Below, one piece after another: positions 49,922-62,262 of a stretch of DNA of 64,000 nt. The stretch comes from Trochalopteron elliotii (Eukaryota > Chordata > Aves > Passeriformes > Leiothrichidae). A program made the translations under genes and the position numbers. The notes beneath the pieces were generated by a model. The model saw only the letters and a list, made by a program, of their open reading frames with translations. It made no database searches and had not been told where the DNA came from. The stretch is from NCBI GenBank assembly GCA_024734555.1, contig JANPWX010019780.1:198728-262727 (forward strand), given 5' to 3'. Position 1 is the first letter of the stretch; every line of letters begins with the position of its first letter.

Positions 49922-52568
49922 TTTATTTATCTGAAGATCAAAACTACAAAACTTGAACTTTTTATCAAAATGATCATTTTATCAAAATGATCAGTATATT
50001 AATGGTTATGGTGTAAAATACTAGTAAGCTAATTAAATGTCTCAAAACAAACAAATCCACTAAACCTCTGAAAAAAAAAATTAAAGTCCTGAATCAAAGC
50101 ATTAAAAACAAATGCTTACACAAACAAACAAATAAATAAACAAAAGCAAATAAACAAACAAACAGCTCAAATAAAAAAAGAGAAGGAAAAGCAATAAGGC
50201 AAGTGAAGTCTCTGTCATTGTTTTTGGATGAATATGTCTCATAATTTCTGCAGTAGTAAGACTCAGATCTTGACAGTGTTGTGATTCCCATTGTATCTTA
50301 ACTTGTAAGGGACTATGGTGTGTCTTGAGGGGTCAGTTAGAATCACAAGCTCAGAAGAATTGTGAACAGAGATAACAGCTACATTTCAAAGTTTAAAAAA
50401 ACTGTAACTATTGCCTTTTTAAAAACTGCAAATAGCCTCTCCAGTTAAGAAACTCTTCACTCTTCTTTTCCATGCAGGCTTCAGCACTGAGACTTTACTC
50501 TCTTTAAAGAGGCATCCTAATCTACAACTTCTATTCATTGGGTTTTGACTTATTACTTGTGCGAGATCATTGAAGATGAGAAATTCTTGGAAATCATCTT
50601 AACTTTATATACAACTATGGCTAATTTTCTTTAGAAAGTTGAAATATTAGGTGGAGCCTGAACATATTGTTGATTAGTCACTGAGCAGGTGTATTTTCAA
50701 ATTGCTGAAGTTTAGGTAAAACCGAATAGAAATCTCATTGACAGGATTTGTGTTTCTCTCTCCCACACAGAGTTTTGTAAATCTTCCCTATGAGAAAAAA
50801 GCCAAAATAAATTAAATGTGGGGGACAGAAATATTTCATATACCTTGTTTCTTGGACTTTGAATTAGTGAGAATTGGTTTAATGGCAAATTAGTTGAGGA
50901 AAATTACCTTAGTACTCTACACAGTTCATACAAAAAATTTAAACATCCTCTGTTATATTCCATAAGTGTTTTTTTTTTTTTATTGGGCTGGTTTTGGCTC
51001 TTAAAGTACCTGAATTTATTCACTGAAGGAAGTACCACAATTTACTAGCAGAAGGACTTGAATACTTGATTCTATGGAGTAGGTGACTGTCATGAGGTTT
51101 TTTAAGCAGAATTATTGTATTTCAGTTCAAGGTGGTCCACAAAGGGTTTACATGCACAGAAATAAAAGAATATATTTACACATCTTTATTACAACCTATT
51201 ACAAGTTGTTATTGTCAACACTAAATGAGATATTTCTGGTAATTCAGTGTATGGATATATCTAGAATACTATGCCACATAAGTTTTTTGCATTCACAGTA
51301 AAAATGACAGTATAATTAAACAGCTTTTGTATTCTTTCTTGACTCGAACTTTGAAGTGCTAGTGGGTATAAGTCTCTTTATCAGACTGTAAATTTAATTT
51401 TTGCTTCTCAACCCAGTGTTGTACTCCTTCTCCCAAGGTTAAATTGATAGAGCAGCTGCAACAACTCAGTTCTCCCTGTGGATGTTCTGCCTTTACAGCA
51501 GCTGTATTACCAAAACATTTGGTACCTGCAGCAGAATGCAAATAACTTCACCCCAAGTTAGAAGAAGCTGTACCAGTAGGTGAGGGATGGATTCACGTAC
51601 CATAGAGCTTCAGTACTGGTAGTAACAGTTCACAGGCTCATTTTAGAGCTCCAAGTACAATATTTTTCTTGTGGCCCCTTCCTTTTGCTTTGTAATGCAC
51701 TTGCACAGGGAACCCTCTACAGGTTTCCTGCATGGGTAAGGGAAAGCAGACATTTCTGGGCAGTGACCCTTAATATGCCATCCAGGGACTCCCTCAGGAG
51801 CTCAGGGTTAGGAGTGGGCTTCTGGCCCTCAGTTTGTTGTTTTACACCCACATTGGGCTGATTGTTGCAGAACAAAAGTAATCCTTTTGTTGGTACTTCT
51901 CTAAATGGAGGGAAAGGAGCATGGGCATCTGTCCTTTTTCTAGGAATAGTAGCAGTGGGAGGAGTCCAGCCCTGGAGAGGATATCTCGTAAACATGAAGA
52001 CTCAACTTAGATGTGCATGTAGATTTCAGAAATACACATTTAACTTGGAGACCTAGAGCTGTGATCCATGTGGTCCATAGAATCTACACAGGTCTGCAGA
52101 AAAGTGATTGCTCAAAAAAGATACTGGTTTAGAACCTATATAATGTGTCCTATAATATGAAAGACTGAAGGTAGTGCAAGATGAAATACAAAATAAAATG
52201 AATTCTCACTTTCTGTAAAATTTTAAAGGTATAATTTTTTCCTTTTGTCTAGCCTTGAAAGATTAAAAACCTAGTTCCAGTTTCTACCTTTCTGTTGCTT
52301 TTCTCTCCATGTCTCTGAGGGAAAAAAGAAAAAAAGACATTTTAATTAACTGACTTATTTATGTATTTATTTTTAATATTTAGAAAAAAGTTGATGACAT
52401 ATCTCAATTACTTTGGAAAATAACAAATAATATTTAAATCAGTGTACCGTAGAAGTATGCTCTAACTAAAATTTTTATCCTGTATGAAAATTGTGTAGTG
52501 CCTCTGTCCAAGAGATGGAAATGTGGGGTGTGCCCTTGCAAGTGCAAGAAAAAGCACTTCGCTCCCAA
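49922..52568. other. No gene supported; two linked open frames at 51580-52056
   Basis: AT-rich up to about 51360. The part from about 51370 to 52060 is more GC-rich and holds a plus frame of 159 codons interrupted by one stop (TGA at 51859-51861). I recognise no family in it. A tandem atcaaaatgatca duplication lies at about 49960-49992. Confidence 0.45.
50106..50165. repeat. Imperfect (AAAC)n/(AAAT)n repeat
   Basis: Mixed AAAC and AAAT units with a few interruptions. Confidence 0.85.
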
Positions 52569-52574
52569 GTTACA

Positions 52575-52986
52575 AATAAGGTATCAACCTAGAATGTTCT
52601 CTCCATCTTTTGTTGTCCTTGGTTTTGTTTTTTGTCCTTTGTCCTTGGTTAAAGTTGTACTGCAATGTCCCCACCTCAGTTATTCCTATTGGTTCCCTTC
52701 CTTCAGCCCATCCCTCTACAGTCCTTGCTCCTCTGGCTATCGGACCCTGACTCTAAACTCCACCTTTGTTCTACCCAATAAAACCTACCACCCTGCCTTT
52801 GTTGTTGTTCTTGTCCCTGGTCAGTATTGGGATCATGCTGTAGTAAGTGATACCCGGATTCCCAAACAAGAAGCCGTCTCATCTCTGTCCACGCTGATCT
52901 CCAGTGGCTGTCTGAGACAGCAGGGCCCCGGTGCAGTGATTGTGCCCCCACAAAGTGGAACACAAAAGAAAAGTTCCTGACAGACA
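52575..52986 (+). mobile_element. Probable solo LTR, about 412 bases
   Basis: Sequence order fits an LTR: a T-rich U3 with ttgttgtccttgg-type blocks, an AATAAA at 52777-52782, then a U5-like segment with ggtgcagtgattgtgccccc and a terminus CCTGACAGACA. GTTACA lies directly outside both proposed ends (52569-52574 and 52987-52992), a 6-base TSD. The 5' end reads AATAAGG rather than TG, so either that terminus has mutated or the boundary is slightly off. The wording resembles passerine LTRs I know. Confidence 0.55.
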
Positions 52987-52992
52987 GTTACA

Positions 52993-55900
52993 TCTCTGAG
53001 ATGTGCCATCTGAGGAAAAAGAACTGTGACAATAGAAAAAGGCTTGGAAACGTCTTTCTTCATAATACAAACACTGATATGGCGAGAAAAACAAGACAAT
53101 ATCTGTTTTGCTAATGTAATTGTATTCTGTGTCACAATAATTTCTGTATGCACTGAACATAATATTAATTTTTGACACATGAAATGTACAGATAGAAAAA
53201 AGAAAAAAAAATTTTGTACAAAATTTTTTCTCAAACAAGTTTTGTGTGTATTCAGACACATAACTTACAAAAGAAAACCACAGATGCCTTTGTGAAGTAA
53301 TGTTAGGATTGCCACTACATTGCTAACTTTCAAATTTTACAGATTTCTGAAACTTAGGAAAATTAGTAATTATTTTTTTCATCCAGTCCCAGCCAGAACA
53401 CTTTCCATTAAACTGGAAGATAAGACTTAAGATGTTCTCTCCTTCAGAAACTATGACATCATAGCAAATAGAGAAATAAGTTTTTGATTTTTACGTTTTG
53501 AACAAGCCATGTGCACCAGAGTTGTACACTTCCTGTTATCTACCTATAATTCCTTCTCAAATTTAGCATGAAAACTGTAATTAGGTGAGGTTAAGAAGGG
53601 AGTTCTGAGGATGCATGAGTAAGAGTCACAGAGCAGATGAAAAGGGCAAGTATTTCTTCTTTCATTCTAGTCTCAGTGGTACTGCTTATTGGGTACTGCT
53701 GACTTAGCTGAGCTAAGCTTAACCCTTCTCTGATGACAAAACCACTCCAAGAGAAAAGAAAATGCATAAAATGTATTCATAGGACTGTTGGGACTCTACA
53801 CCCTCTTGTTCTCATTTATTTTTGTGTACGTTCAGACATGAAACTTACAAAAGAAATTATTGCAATGAGCTTCTTTTTTTTTTAACTCATTAAGCTTTTA
53901 CAGGTTATTTTAAGCATCAAATACCATGACTTTGGCTTAGCAGATGAGCCAACCACATGCATTCAACAAACTCCAAATTGCTGTTACAGACTAACAAATC
54001 TGCTTAAAATTGTTTTGGAGTATCATGAAGTATGATTGATTATTCATTAGTGGACATCTTAGTCTATTATTCAGCATGATGTAAGTGCAATTATCTTAAT
54101 GCAAAGATGCATGTAGCAGTTCACTAATATAAACAGATTTTTGTGTCTCTCAAAGACAGCTATATCCTATTGTACATCAGTAGAAATGAAGTAAATTGAG
54201 TTTTAATTACAGACAGCCTCAAACTCCTACATGAGAGGGTAAGAGGAGAAGAGAGATGATGTTCTGATGACCAAGCCCCTCTTTGGCTGGTTTTCAGCAC
54301 TTAAGGGACTTGTAACTTTAGCCTTGCAAAAGACCCTCTTTCTCTAATCCAAGGATCAACATATGTTACTGGTAATAAATATGATGGTTTGTTTTTTTCC
54401 TGTCTGAACTGGAGACTGACTACTTTCTAAATAAATTTTCTTCACCATCTACCAGTCATTAGTGTCAGGAATCAAATTTACATTTTGCATGAATCTAATA
54501 AGATTTGCTTAAAATACACTTTTCTATCTTTCACACCACCATTCCCAAACAGTCTTGCCCAGTAAGCAAATTTATTATATATCTGGAATAATTGCTGGGG
54601 ATTTAGGAGTCTGAATTTTGTTGCATATTTTACTATCTCACCCCTTACCATAGCTGTATGTGGTAACTGTGGGAACAAATGTACAGGTAAACCCATGAGC
54701 CTGAGAAAAATCCATAAACCCTGCAGGTCACATATAAGCCCAATACTATCAGTGCATCAGTAACCCATATTTAAGACAGTAAGATGTAGTTATTTATTCA
54801 AAGCAAATGCTTGTGTCTAAAATAACTCCATCATGAGATTTTTCTCCAGTGAATTGTACCCATTCTCTGGAGCTGAAAAAATAAGCCTCTAACTCAATAA
54901 AATTTTCTATGTAGCTCAGCTGAATGTAACCCATTCTAATGCAATTATTTATCCATATTTCACTTAGAAGAGTGATCATCCTGATGGATCAGAGTATTTC
55001 CCCTTTAATATGTGAGAGCATTTACGTATCATTAATATGCAAAGGATTTCTTTAGAGTATTTTTTGATAACTAAAAAAATAATCGAACAACCATACCAAG
55101 AAATCCAGACTCGACCCTTTCTTTGTGCAATGTTAGCAGAGGTAATAATACTATAAGTAAAAATGTTATACTAGATATATATATTTTTTTAGCATGAACA
55201 CTTATTTTTTCATTACATACAAAATTATGAAGATGTTGTTAGGTTGAAGGTATCAAGACTTTTTACTGAAAAGCCTATGGGAAATTTATTAGATACGAGT
55301 AAAGTAATATATATATATTGCTACTGTTTGATGCAAAATTCAGTTGTGTATACTATGAAAAAGTCACTGTTGGCAGTGACTTTCTTTGACAGCCATGACA
55401 TGACTCATCCATGACAGCCTGGATGTGCAGTGGATATCTTCAATTTCTTGCCCAGAAAGAGCAAACACTTTCATTCTGTAGGAAGTTAAAAGGAATGCAA
55501 GATAAAAGTCAAAATAATTTTCTAAAGTACTTATTTTAAATCTGTGCAGGTCCCTGGAGTCAATTTGAGTACAAGGTCTAAAAATAGAAATATTAAAATT
55601 CCCTCTTCTCTGAAGCCAAAGAATTCCTACGTATAATGCAGATGCTTGACTATTTGCAAGCCAATCTAACAACAGGTCCTGAGTTCTTGGGACCAAACAA
55701 ACTGAAAGGAGTCCTTACAAGGGTGAACATGATACAGGGTGAGCTGCTGGGGATGATACAAGCAGCTCATGTCAATTCTCAGTGTCACTGTGCAAGGCAT
55801 CCAAGACCTGGAAAGCACCATGGTGAAGCTTCCAAGGTGCTGGAAATGGTCTGGGTGCAGGCTGCTTCATGATTATCATTGAAGTGAAATATTGATTACA

Positions 55901-58900
55901 GGTCTTATTTTGTTGTGTGCACAGCAGAACAGGATTTTCGTTAGAACAGAAGAAGTAATCCTGTTAGAACAAAGCAAAAGTTTTTCTCTTATGGAAATAT
56001 CAGAAATAGAGTTTTCTAATGTGCCTCAGTATGTTTTGCTGGATGGGAAATATTTTATGTGTATTTTATGGGAAATTAAAAATGGGAAGTGAACCATAAT
56101 AGGCCCCTTTGTGATTTCTTGTAAGGGTCACTTTGCACTCTGAAACCACAGTCCTTTTTGTTCTTTCTGGAACAGCTTGTTTGCTGTCTTGTAACAATAC
56201 GTGATTTTTACACTGCATAAAATACTTGCATCTGGGAGTAAAATATTTTGCTTTTAAATGAATGTTTCAATGCTTTGATTCCAAAGGATTTTTCCTTCTA
56301 GCACTGATTAAAAGAGCAGTAAAAAACCCTAGAACTAGAGTTCATCAAGATAAACTGTGATATTTACTTTTTTGATTGTCTGACATGTAATGTTTGTCAT
56401 GCTTCCTCTGCTCTTGCTGCACTTCAGCTTTTGCTATGGCAAGTAGCATTTGGATTTGGACATAATGTGTCAGTAAGGCATATAAAAATGGATACTGAGC
56501 AAAAACATTTCTTAGAAATTTTTTTTCTTCATCATAATGAGGCTTGAAAGGAACCCACTATGAAACAGAACAAGTTAATTTTACTCCTAAGCTCCTGTCT
56601 GATGAAATTTTATGCTTATAGTGTTCTTCAAACCTCTTACAGCCACTCCAGAATCCATAGGAAATGGCATCTACATTGTCAGAGTTCCTCAGGAGAAGGA
56701 AGTTTTCTGAGGACAGTTTCTGCCAATATTTTAGCTGTTTCCCTTGTGATTCTCGAGATTTTCTTGAGTGGGAGAGGTGCTGATACCCAGTTATGAATAT
56801 ATGGACATATCTTATAATCAACAGTAATTTCAAGTAAAACATATTTTTATGTCTGCCTAATATTAAACCATTTGCAACCACTACTGGTAATCACAAATTC
56901 TGCTGCCTATGAAAGCCTTTCTAATTTTCCAAACTGAGTAATTCAGATCTAAGAGAAGCAGTGGCATCCCCTTTTTTCTCTTGCAACAAAATAGGCCCTG
57001 TAGTTCAAAGTCTAATTTGCATAGATTCAAGCTTTAAAAATTCTATTTTGTCAATATATATAAATTGATAGAAGCTACATATAGGACAAAAAGGAAATAG
57101 AAAAGGAAGAGAAATACAAAATTCTGCAAATCCTATTTGCTTCAGAAAGCATTGAAGACTTGCTTATTGATCAGTAAAAGGATGAAGGAAATCATAGAAG
57201 GCAGGAATAATCTGACAACTGATGAAAAATTTGAATTTACTCTTTACTTGGGAAGGAGCTGTGTATGAACAAGAACAACAATACTATGCCAGCTGGAAAA
57301 CCTGCTGTCTGTGATTCCAGCTTAGTGGAACATCAAATACTGTGACCGTGTCATTTATGAATTGTTAGACCTGACAGATTCCAGAGTGACTACTGCCAAC
57401 CTAGTAAGACTGAAACTTGTATGATTATGAAACTTGTATGATGGGGATCATGCATGGCTTATCATGAATACTGATATTTTCCTGAATTTTGACATATACT
57501 AATATTCCAAATTTTTATGATTTTCAAGAAAAATGGTTTTATGTATTGTAGATTAATTAATTAATGTAGCCCTTCAGAGCATGACACATGTAAGACTTAG
57601 CATGTTAACTAAACATATACCAACAGCTTCCCTTAAATATATTAGAGGTGGAATAAAATTTAACAAACTCTAAGCAAAGGCTGATAATTTATGCTCCCTT
57701 TGTGTTAAGGAGTCAACAAAAGCTATTTGATAACAAGGGCATCTTGACTGTTGAATCTTTATTATATTGCTGCCTACATCTTTGTTGCTATTCAAATATT
57801 GTCTTCTATATTGCTCTCAATAATACATAATACCGTGTAGATTTAGTAGCTATACTTATTTAGTTCTCTCTTCTTGAAATGTCAATGCTGATTTCTTACA
57901 GTCAAAGTTTTAACCTGCATAAAACTTCAGAATAAAGCTACCCCAAATTAATTGTAATTTAATAACCTAATGGAACTGAGTCTTAAACATTATGTTGACC
58001 TCTTAAACCTTTGATTGTTTTCAAGAGGTGAAAGCCATCATATAGGTCTATGGTTATCACACAAACAAAACACAGAAACACACAGGTTAAATTTAAAGCA
58101 GGAGCAGACATAAAGAGATTCTCCAGTCTGCAGATTGGAAATCCCTATTTTGAAAGTACGGCTACAGTGGTGCAAGTTTTGCCAAAGTAATCACTCCAAT
58201 ATTGATAATCACTGCTTGCTTCACCACTCAGTCTGTAGTCACGCAGTCTGAGTTATCCTGCAAGGCTGTACAATACATTCTGCAAAGAAAAGATCTTGCA
58301 TATTTCTACACTTCATAAGAGTCTAGTCCAAATAATTTGCTGTCCTGTAATAACTTGAAAGTTATCCAAGTGCTATACTAATCTGACTTCTTTTGTTGTA
58401 GTTTTCTTGATAGGTCAAGAGAAACAAATACACGTTGTATTTCTGCCTCATTGCTTAAAATCAGGGGTAACACAGTGTTGTTTGTGATAGATTTTTCAAG
58501 TTGTTCTACCTTTAGAAAAAATCTGTATATTTGTCTGGATTTTATTTTAGACAAAATCCTTCACAGAAAATAACTACTGTAGAATGGTGTTAAGATGATG
58601 ACCATTATGTGAATTGGAGAGGTTTAGGAAAGAAATTTAAGTTAAAATTTTGACCTTAACATTTTTGATGTAAGTACTTATGCTATGAGGGAACATTTCT
58701 CACTCCTTGTAAAATCTTCATGTCTGCCAGGGATGTCATCAATTTGTTCAATATCTGTGTATTGTTATAGAGGCATGACTAAGATACGGTTCACTTCTGA
58801 AAATATTTCGAGGCTACTATTTTCTATCTTGCCTTTTGATGGTTAATGCTCATTAATAACTCCTCCAACACTGCTGCTAAATCCAATATCAGTTTTCTTC

Positions 58901-61639
58901 TTCAGCCTCAGGGCTTTTTTTATTTGCTTTTTATTATTTTATTTCTTTTTTTCTGCTTGGAAATGCATCTTTAGAGTTCACCACTATACAATGAATAATG
59001 TAAGCAGTGGCAGAATTATCATATATTCATTGGTATAATAAAAATAATGTTTCCTGAAGGTATAAGGAATTTGCTTTAGCCTTAGACTTGTGAAACTATC
59101 TTTGTCAATATTTAATCTCTACTGACTCATGGCTTGATTACAATACATAATGCTGACCCCATCAATCTTCCCATAAAGCCTGGCTTCTGCTTCTGACAGA
59201 AGTCTATTGATACATTTGATTCACCCTCATATTGCATCACTAAAAAACTGCTGAGATTTTCACTCTCTGTAAATTTGTGTATATTTTTACCCTGAAAGGG
59301 CACATAGCACCATCTTGCTAGATTAACTGCTATATCTTTTTGTCCTCTTTTGCTTCAAATGTGAAAATGAAACAAAGAAATAACAAACATAAAAACCAAA
59401 AATGAGTAAATTGCATCTTCTCCTTTGAACAACTTCTCCCTCCTCATAGAAACTCAAGGAAAACTAAAGCCTTTTATTACTTTTTTCAGCATTAGAAAAT
59501 CCTCCCCAGAAAAATAGCTTGCCTTGTGCTTAACTTTGTGATACTGTGAAGTCCCCTGTTGAAGATGTATTTAGGTGTTGAAAGATTTTGTTGAGCTTTG
59601 TCCAGCTTTACCTGCCAGTTGGTAGTCTGACATATTGTAAAGTAATATTTTAGTTTGCTGTCTTGTTTTTAAGATGAAAGTGTATATTCCACATAATATA
59701 AATGCATTTTTCAATTTTATTAATATATTTTTTTCCTTTGGGGAGTTTGATCCCTAAAGTCAGTTAATTTATATGAAATATACCATATGTCTACATGAAC
59801 ACACAGATGAACATACAGATGAACACATCAGAATATTTCTGTTCTAAGGCTTAGATCAAATAGTAGATGTAGGTGTAGATGGGGATTGTCTGAAAAATCT
59901 AAAATATATTGCATGCAAGTATTAATACATGCAGAACTGATTTTTTGGATAAAAAACTTGAAACACAACAAACTAATAGAAAATAAGTATCTTGCTACCA
60001 CAAGACATACTTAAACAAATATCTCAGGCTTAAAATAAAAGAAGGTTTAAAGGTGTATTATTTATTTACCTTTACAGAGACAACATTCAAATCTATGACA
60101 ACCTCTGGCTGTAAACAAGATGCACACCCACAGGTGTCTGCATGCAAGATTTTGGTGTAGCAGATGCATGCAGAAATCTGGCAGAATAGAGAGAAGCTGG
60201 TATATCTTACACAGTTGGGTAGTCATAAATGGATAAACATCTGCTCTGCTATTTTCTACACATCTTTGCTTAGAAAATACAAGAGCAGGTTAGAGTCTCA
60301 AGTATGCTTTCTATTCATGACAACATAGTTTTGTTACAGGGTTGAGAAACTTACTGCAGTATACAAAATTGAATAGTTACAAATAAATCTTAAGGATCTA
60401 ATCATAAATCTTTGAAAATGAACATGGAGTAAATTTTTTGCTGTTTATTAATTGTGTGCTGCTTGGTATTTGTGTTTAAGTAGTCTGTTTCTAGAAGTCA
60501 GCTCTCCTTTGACATCCCCTAGCAGCTTATCAACTCAGATGTAATTGTATATATGTCAACTGAAAATTGAACACTGTATTTGGGCCAAAATATTTATAGG
60601 GCAATTTGTCTACATCAGCTTGGGCTGACCATCTTTGACCTGAATTGACTCAGAGACTGCTCTTAATTTTTGCATGAAGTTGCATTTTTGCAAGTTAATT
60701 TTTGATCCATCTGGGAATGGTGATTACATTTATGTCAAGAGATTTCTAGTCAGCTTTGCATATTTGATTGAGAATCTGAAGTTTGTAATATGTAACAATG
60801 ACTTTTCATTTTCATTCTTTTTCCCCAGTAAATAGAGACAATATTATAAAGTCATGCTTGTAACAGTCAGTCTTATGGTTATAATGATGCTTCCTTGTTT
60901 ACTGGTTCAGTTCCTAGTTTAGACATCAACAGTTTATAATTTAACAAAAACAATGACTGTGAGGTTCTTTGACACATTAGTAATTTTATGGCCATGATTT
61001 ACTATAGGAATGCTCAGCGACTCTGCCAATACAAAAATTCCAGGTGCAGCCTGCACATGCCTACCCGATGAATTTATTGAATTCTTAAGAAACCTGTTTC
61101 TTTATACTGCCCACAATTCATTGTTTTTTGACTTGTGACTAGTTGTGCCTAAGTCTACACAACCCTGAAGACACAGGTATCTGCAGAGCAAGCCCAAAGA
61201 AATGAAAGGGAGAGTACGGAAGATCTGTGGCTATAGTAACAAACAAAAGTTTAGATGTAAACATGACAGCAAATTTTGCCAGCTGTTAATCCAAATAAAT
61301 AAATAACTGCCTAATCCTACTCTCTTTCAGAAACGTGTCTTAGGATCTCAAGTGCAAAACAAAGTTTTTCTCCATCAGCAGTATGGAGTACAGGCCTACT
61401 TCTGCATTCTGTAAATCTCCACTTCACTCATCATGACAACCAATGACCTCAAGATGTGTCTGAAGCAAAGCTGAAATACACGAACACCAAAACGCGATGA
61501 AGTCCTCGCCTACTTTCTTTGCAATCTAAGACACACTGTCACCTCAGTATCTTTGACTACAAAAGATTTTGTGCCTCACAAAGGGATTCTCCAAATCCTG
61601 GTGAAGGTACCTTGTCAAATACACAGCAGTATACCTGTG
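52993..61639. other. Long AT-rich stretch, no gene or element recognised
   Basis: Open frames reach 110 codons at most (55364-55696, minus), with no motif. Small structures noted: a palindrome at 53206-53229, an (AT)n run near 55307, a tgaaacttgtatgat duplication near 57411-57442 and a short gaacayacagat tandem at about 59797-59830. No CR1 or LTR hallmark was found by eye. Confidence 0.5.
53206..53229. repeat. 24-base perfect palindrome
   Basis: Arms of AAAAAATTTT and AAAATTTTTT surround a central GTAC. Confidence 0.9.
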
Positions 61640-62165
61640 ACCTTGGTGGGGTACAGGGATATGGTTTGGTTGTGTAGGGATGGGATCAGGAAAGCCAAGA
61701 CACAGATGAAATAGGACAAGACAAGGGATGCAAAGAATAACAAGAAGAGATTCTTTAAGTAAATAGGTCAGAAAAGAAAGGCCAAGGAGAATATACCCCC
61801 ACTGAGGGGAAGGGAGGATTATTGACAAGACATATGGAGAAGTCTGAGGTACTCAATGAGCTCTTCATCTTACTCTGCTGGCAGTCAGGCTTTGCCCATC
61901 TCTCAGCTTCCCAAATCCCCAAGGAAAGGTTGGGGGAGCAAGATCTCTCCCAATGTAAATGAAGAGCAGGCTCAAGACCACTTAATGACATGGTATATCC
62001 ACAAGTCTCCGTGGCCTGATGAGATACATCCCAGAGTCTTGGGGGAACTGGTTGATGTTGCTGGCAATCCACTCTCTATCACATTCAAAAAGTCATGGCA
62101 GTCAGGGGAAATCCCAGATGGCTGGAAAAAGGGAAAGAGGACTTCTATTTTTAAAAAGTGTGAAA
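61640..62165 (+). mobile_element. CR1 LINE, decayed ORF2 linker fragment
   Basis: In shifting plus-strand frames, KNNKKRFFK appears near 61735-61760, IGQKRKAKEN near 61764-61795, then SPWPDEIHPRVLGELVDVAG at about 62005-62064 and KSWQSGEIPDGWKKGK at about 62090-62137, followed by an IFKK segment. This is the CR1 ORF2 stretch leading into the reverse transcriptase. It stops just before the catalytic motifs. Several stops and shifts are present. Confidence 0.82.
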
Positions 62166-62262
62166 AGGAATATTCACAGAATCACACACAATCACAGAAT
62201 TAATTGGGTTTAAAAAGACTTCTGAGAGTATCTAGTCCAAACACCACCACTTAGATATTATC
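62166..62262 (-). mobile_element. CR1 LINE 3' end, minus strand
   Basis: Repeated tcacagaat octamers (reverse orientation) are followed by gggtttaaaaagacttctga and tatctagtccaaac, the reverse complement of a CR1 3' end of about 90 bases. It lies directly against the end of the plus-strand CR1 fragment. Confidence 0.7.

Noticed and set aside
52833..53261. 142- and 126-codon minus-strand frames
   Set aside because: They overlap the tail of a plus-strand LTR and adjacent A-rich sequence, and show no motif.
55636..55872. 78-codon frame beginning MQMLDYLQAN
   Set aside because: Reads like protein in places but has no recognisable family, splice sites or neighbours.
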